From assembly GCF_019578655.1 (NCBI RefSeq), contig NC_063256.1, forward strand, positions 18,620,012 to 18,684,011: a stretch of DNA of 64,000 nt, read 5' to 3'. The notes below the pieces were generated by a model that did no database searches, was not told the origin of the DNA, and worked only from the letters and a program-made list of their open reading frames with translations. The translations under genes were made by a program, and so were the position numbers. Positions 62,851 through 64,000 of the stretch are shown here, one piece after another. Numbering within the stretch: the stretch's first letter is position 1; each line of letters opens with the position of its first letter. Source of the stretch: Ricinus communis (Eukaryota > Streptophyta > Magnoliopsida > Malpighiales > Euphorbiaceae).

Positions 62851-63988
62851 TAGAAGGTCGTCAGATCTGTGAGTTAAAGTCATATATCTGCTTACGTGTG
62901 TCATGCTAAGATTTTTACGTGATATCTCTGATGAAATGATTAATATTTTAATTATTTATTTATTATTTATATATGTTTCATTTTCTGCATTATTAATTTT
63001 GTGTTGACTCGGGATGGGACGACAGTAGAACATGCCACCTGATGGGTGGCATTAGGACCGCATGCGCACCAGTATGAATCAAAGACAGAAAATAAGGGGT
63101 AAGGGTTTGTAAATTTTAAAAGGTAAATTTAAGACTTGCCCTAGTCGAGCATTGCACTCTGGGCTAAGTAGAGTGAGTTTGCCGGAGTAAAGGTCCTTGG
63201 TCGAGCATTGCTCTCTGGGAGCCGGCTTATTTGGTAACCTAAGTGACCATACTGGACTTAAGGATCCTAGTCGAGCTTCGCTCTATAGGCGCCAGTCTTA
63301 TTGGAGTAAGAGAGCCAAAAGGCTAAGACTGGTAGTGATAATTAAGTGACCGGACTGGAGTTAAGGACCCTGGTCGAGCTTCGCTCTCTAGGCGCCAGTT
63401 CTGTTAGAATGAGAGAGTCGAGATGTTAGTGTTGGGTTTAAGGTTTTACTGAGGTCATCCGTCACCGTGGTATGAAATAAAATTTTATTTTATTTTATTT
63501 TGCAGAAGCATAGCATGACATGTATTTTTATTTTTAATTAAGTAAATATTTTATTGAAGTGTTTATATTCATTTTTAGGATATATGATTTTAACTCACTC
63601 TCGAGACTGACAGTCTTAATTTCAATGTTTTTCAGGTGATTGTTAATCTTCCCGAAGTTTTTATCTAGTAGCCCGACTCCTTCATCATCGGGTTGATGTA
63701 ATTGATTTTGGTATGTTTGGCTTATGAAATTTTAGATTCTCCATAGTAGAAATTTTGGACTTATCAGTTTGTAATTTTATATAAGTTCAAGTCTCGCCTA
63801 ACTATGCTGGCAGACTGAATTTAATTTATACTACCCATTGATTTAAGATTAATTATGGAAATAGTGCTTTGGAATGAGTTCGTATTTTAATTTAATTGAG
63901 TTAGTGAATAGTCAGGCTTATTACGGGATTTCCTTAAGCCTACCTATTCTCTAGTGCCAGTCACGGGCCTAGAGATCGGGTAGTGACA
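62851..63988 (+). mobile_element. LTR 3' part of a third family, truncated at its left end
   Basis: At about 62851 the 1-kb unit breaks off (ACAAAGAGAGGC, then TAGAAGGTCGTC). The following 1.1 kb ends in CGGGCCTAGAGATCGGGTAGTGACA at 63988, the usual end of plant chromovirus-type LTRs, followed by TTTGTTC in the place of a primer-binding site. It contains diverged internal repeats with the word GTCGAGC[A/T]T[T/C]GC at about 63140, 63200, 63270 and 63372, and a TTTTATTTTATTTTATTTTG tract near 63483. The expected TG start is not visible, so the LTR is cut on its left. No frame of note. Confidence 0.65.
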
Positions 63989-64000
63989 TTTGTTCTTTTC
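63989..64000. other. Window end after LTR
   Basis: Only twelve bases, TTTGTTCTTTTC. If the LTR call is right, this would be the start of an internal region or flanking DNA; too short to say which. Confidence 0.3.

Overview
This is nuclear DNA of a flowering plant, most likely a eudicot or other non-grass (the inserted plastid DNA carries a ycf2 3' end, a gene grasses have lost). The window is almost pure heterochromatin. I find no gene that looks intact and host-coding. Most long open frames are by-products of a satellite whose 39-bp monomer equals 13 codons.

Layout: (1) 1-50858 is a satellite array of 39-bp monomers grouped into higher-order units of about 388 bp (ten monomer types), interrupted several times. 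Its orientation flips at about 1984. It is clean up to about 24.6 kb and indel-rich from there to 39.8 kb and again at 47.3-50.9 kb. (2) 16116-21976 is a block of degenerate 45S rDNA inside the satellite: a partial 18S on the minus strand head-to-head with an ITS2-like stretch and most of the 26S on the plus strand. The 26S is split by a 1386-bp solo LTR with a perfect 5-bp target duplication. (3) Two more LTR insertions lie in the satellite, at 26495-28764 (a different family) and 29222-30648 (same family as the one in 26S, perfect 5-bp duplication). (4) 39839-40338 is a 500-N assembly gap. (5) 40339-47312 is a nest of retroelement debris: two more copies of the 26S-type LTR, a GC-rich minisatellite on both sides, and a dead Ty3/gypsy gag-pol with recognisable gag, protease, RT, RNase H and integrase remnants. 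(6) 51080-62850 is a second tandem array of about eight 1-kb units related to retroelement sequence. It is interrupted by a larger retroelement remnant (about 55055-56965) and by a 2.44-kb mosaic of plastid DNA (58870-61312: ycf2 3' end, ycf15, ndhB intron and exon 1, rrn16, rpoB 5' end). (7) 62851-63988 is the 3' part of another LTR.

Nothing here acts as a gene system. The value lies in architecture: satellite multimers nested at three scales, rDNA captured in inverted order in a satellite, one LTR family landing in both rDNA and satellite, and a plastid mosaic sealed into a tandem array with no detectable loss of target sequence. Family names are from recognition of sequence, not from a search.
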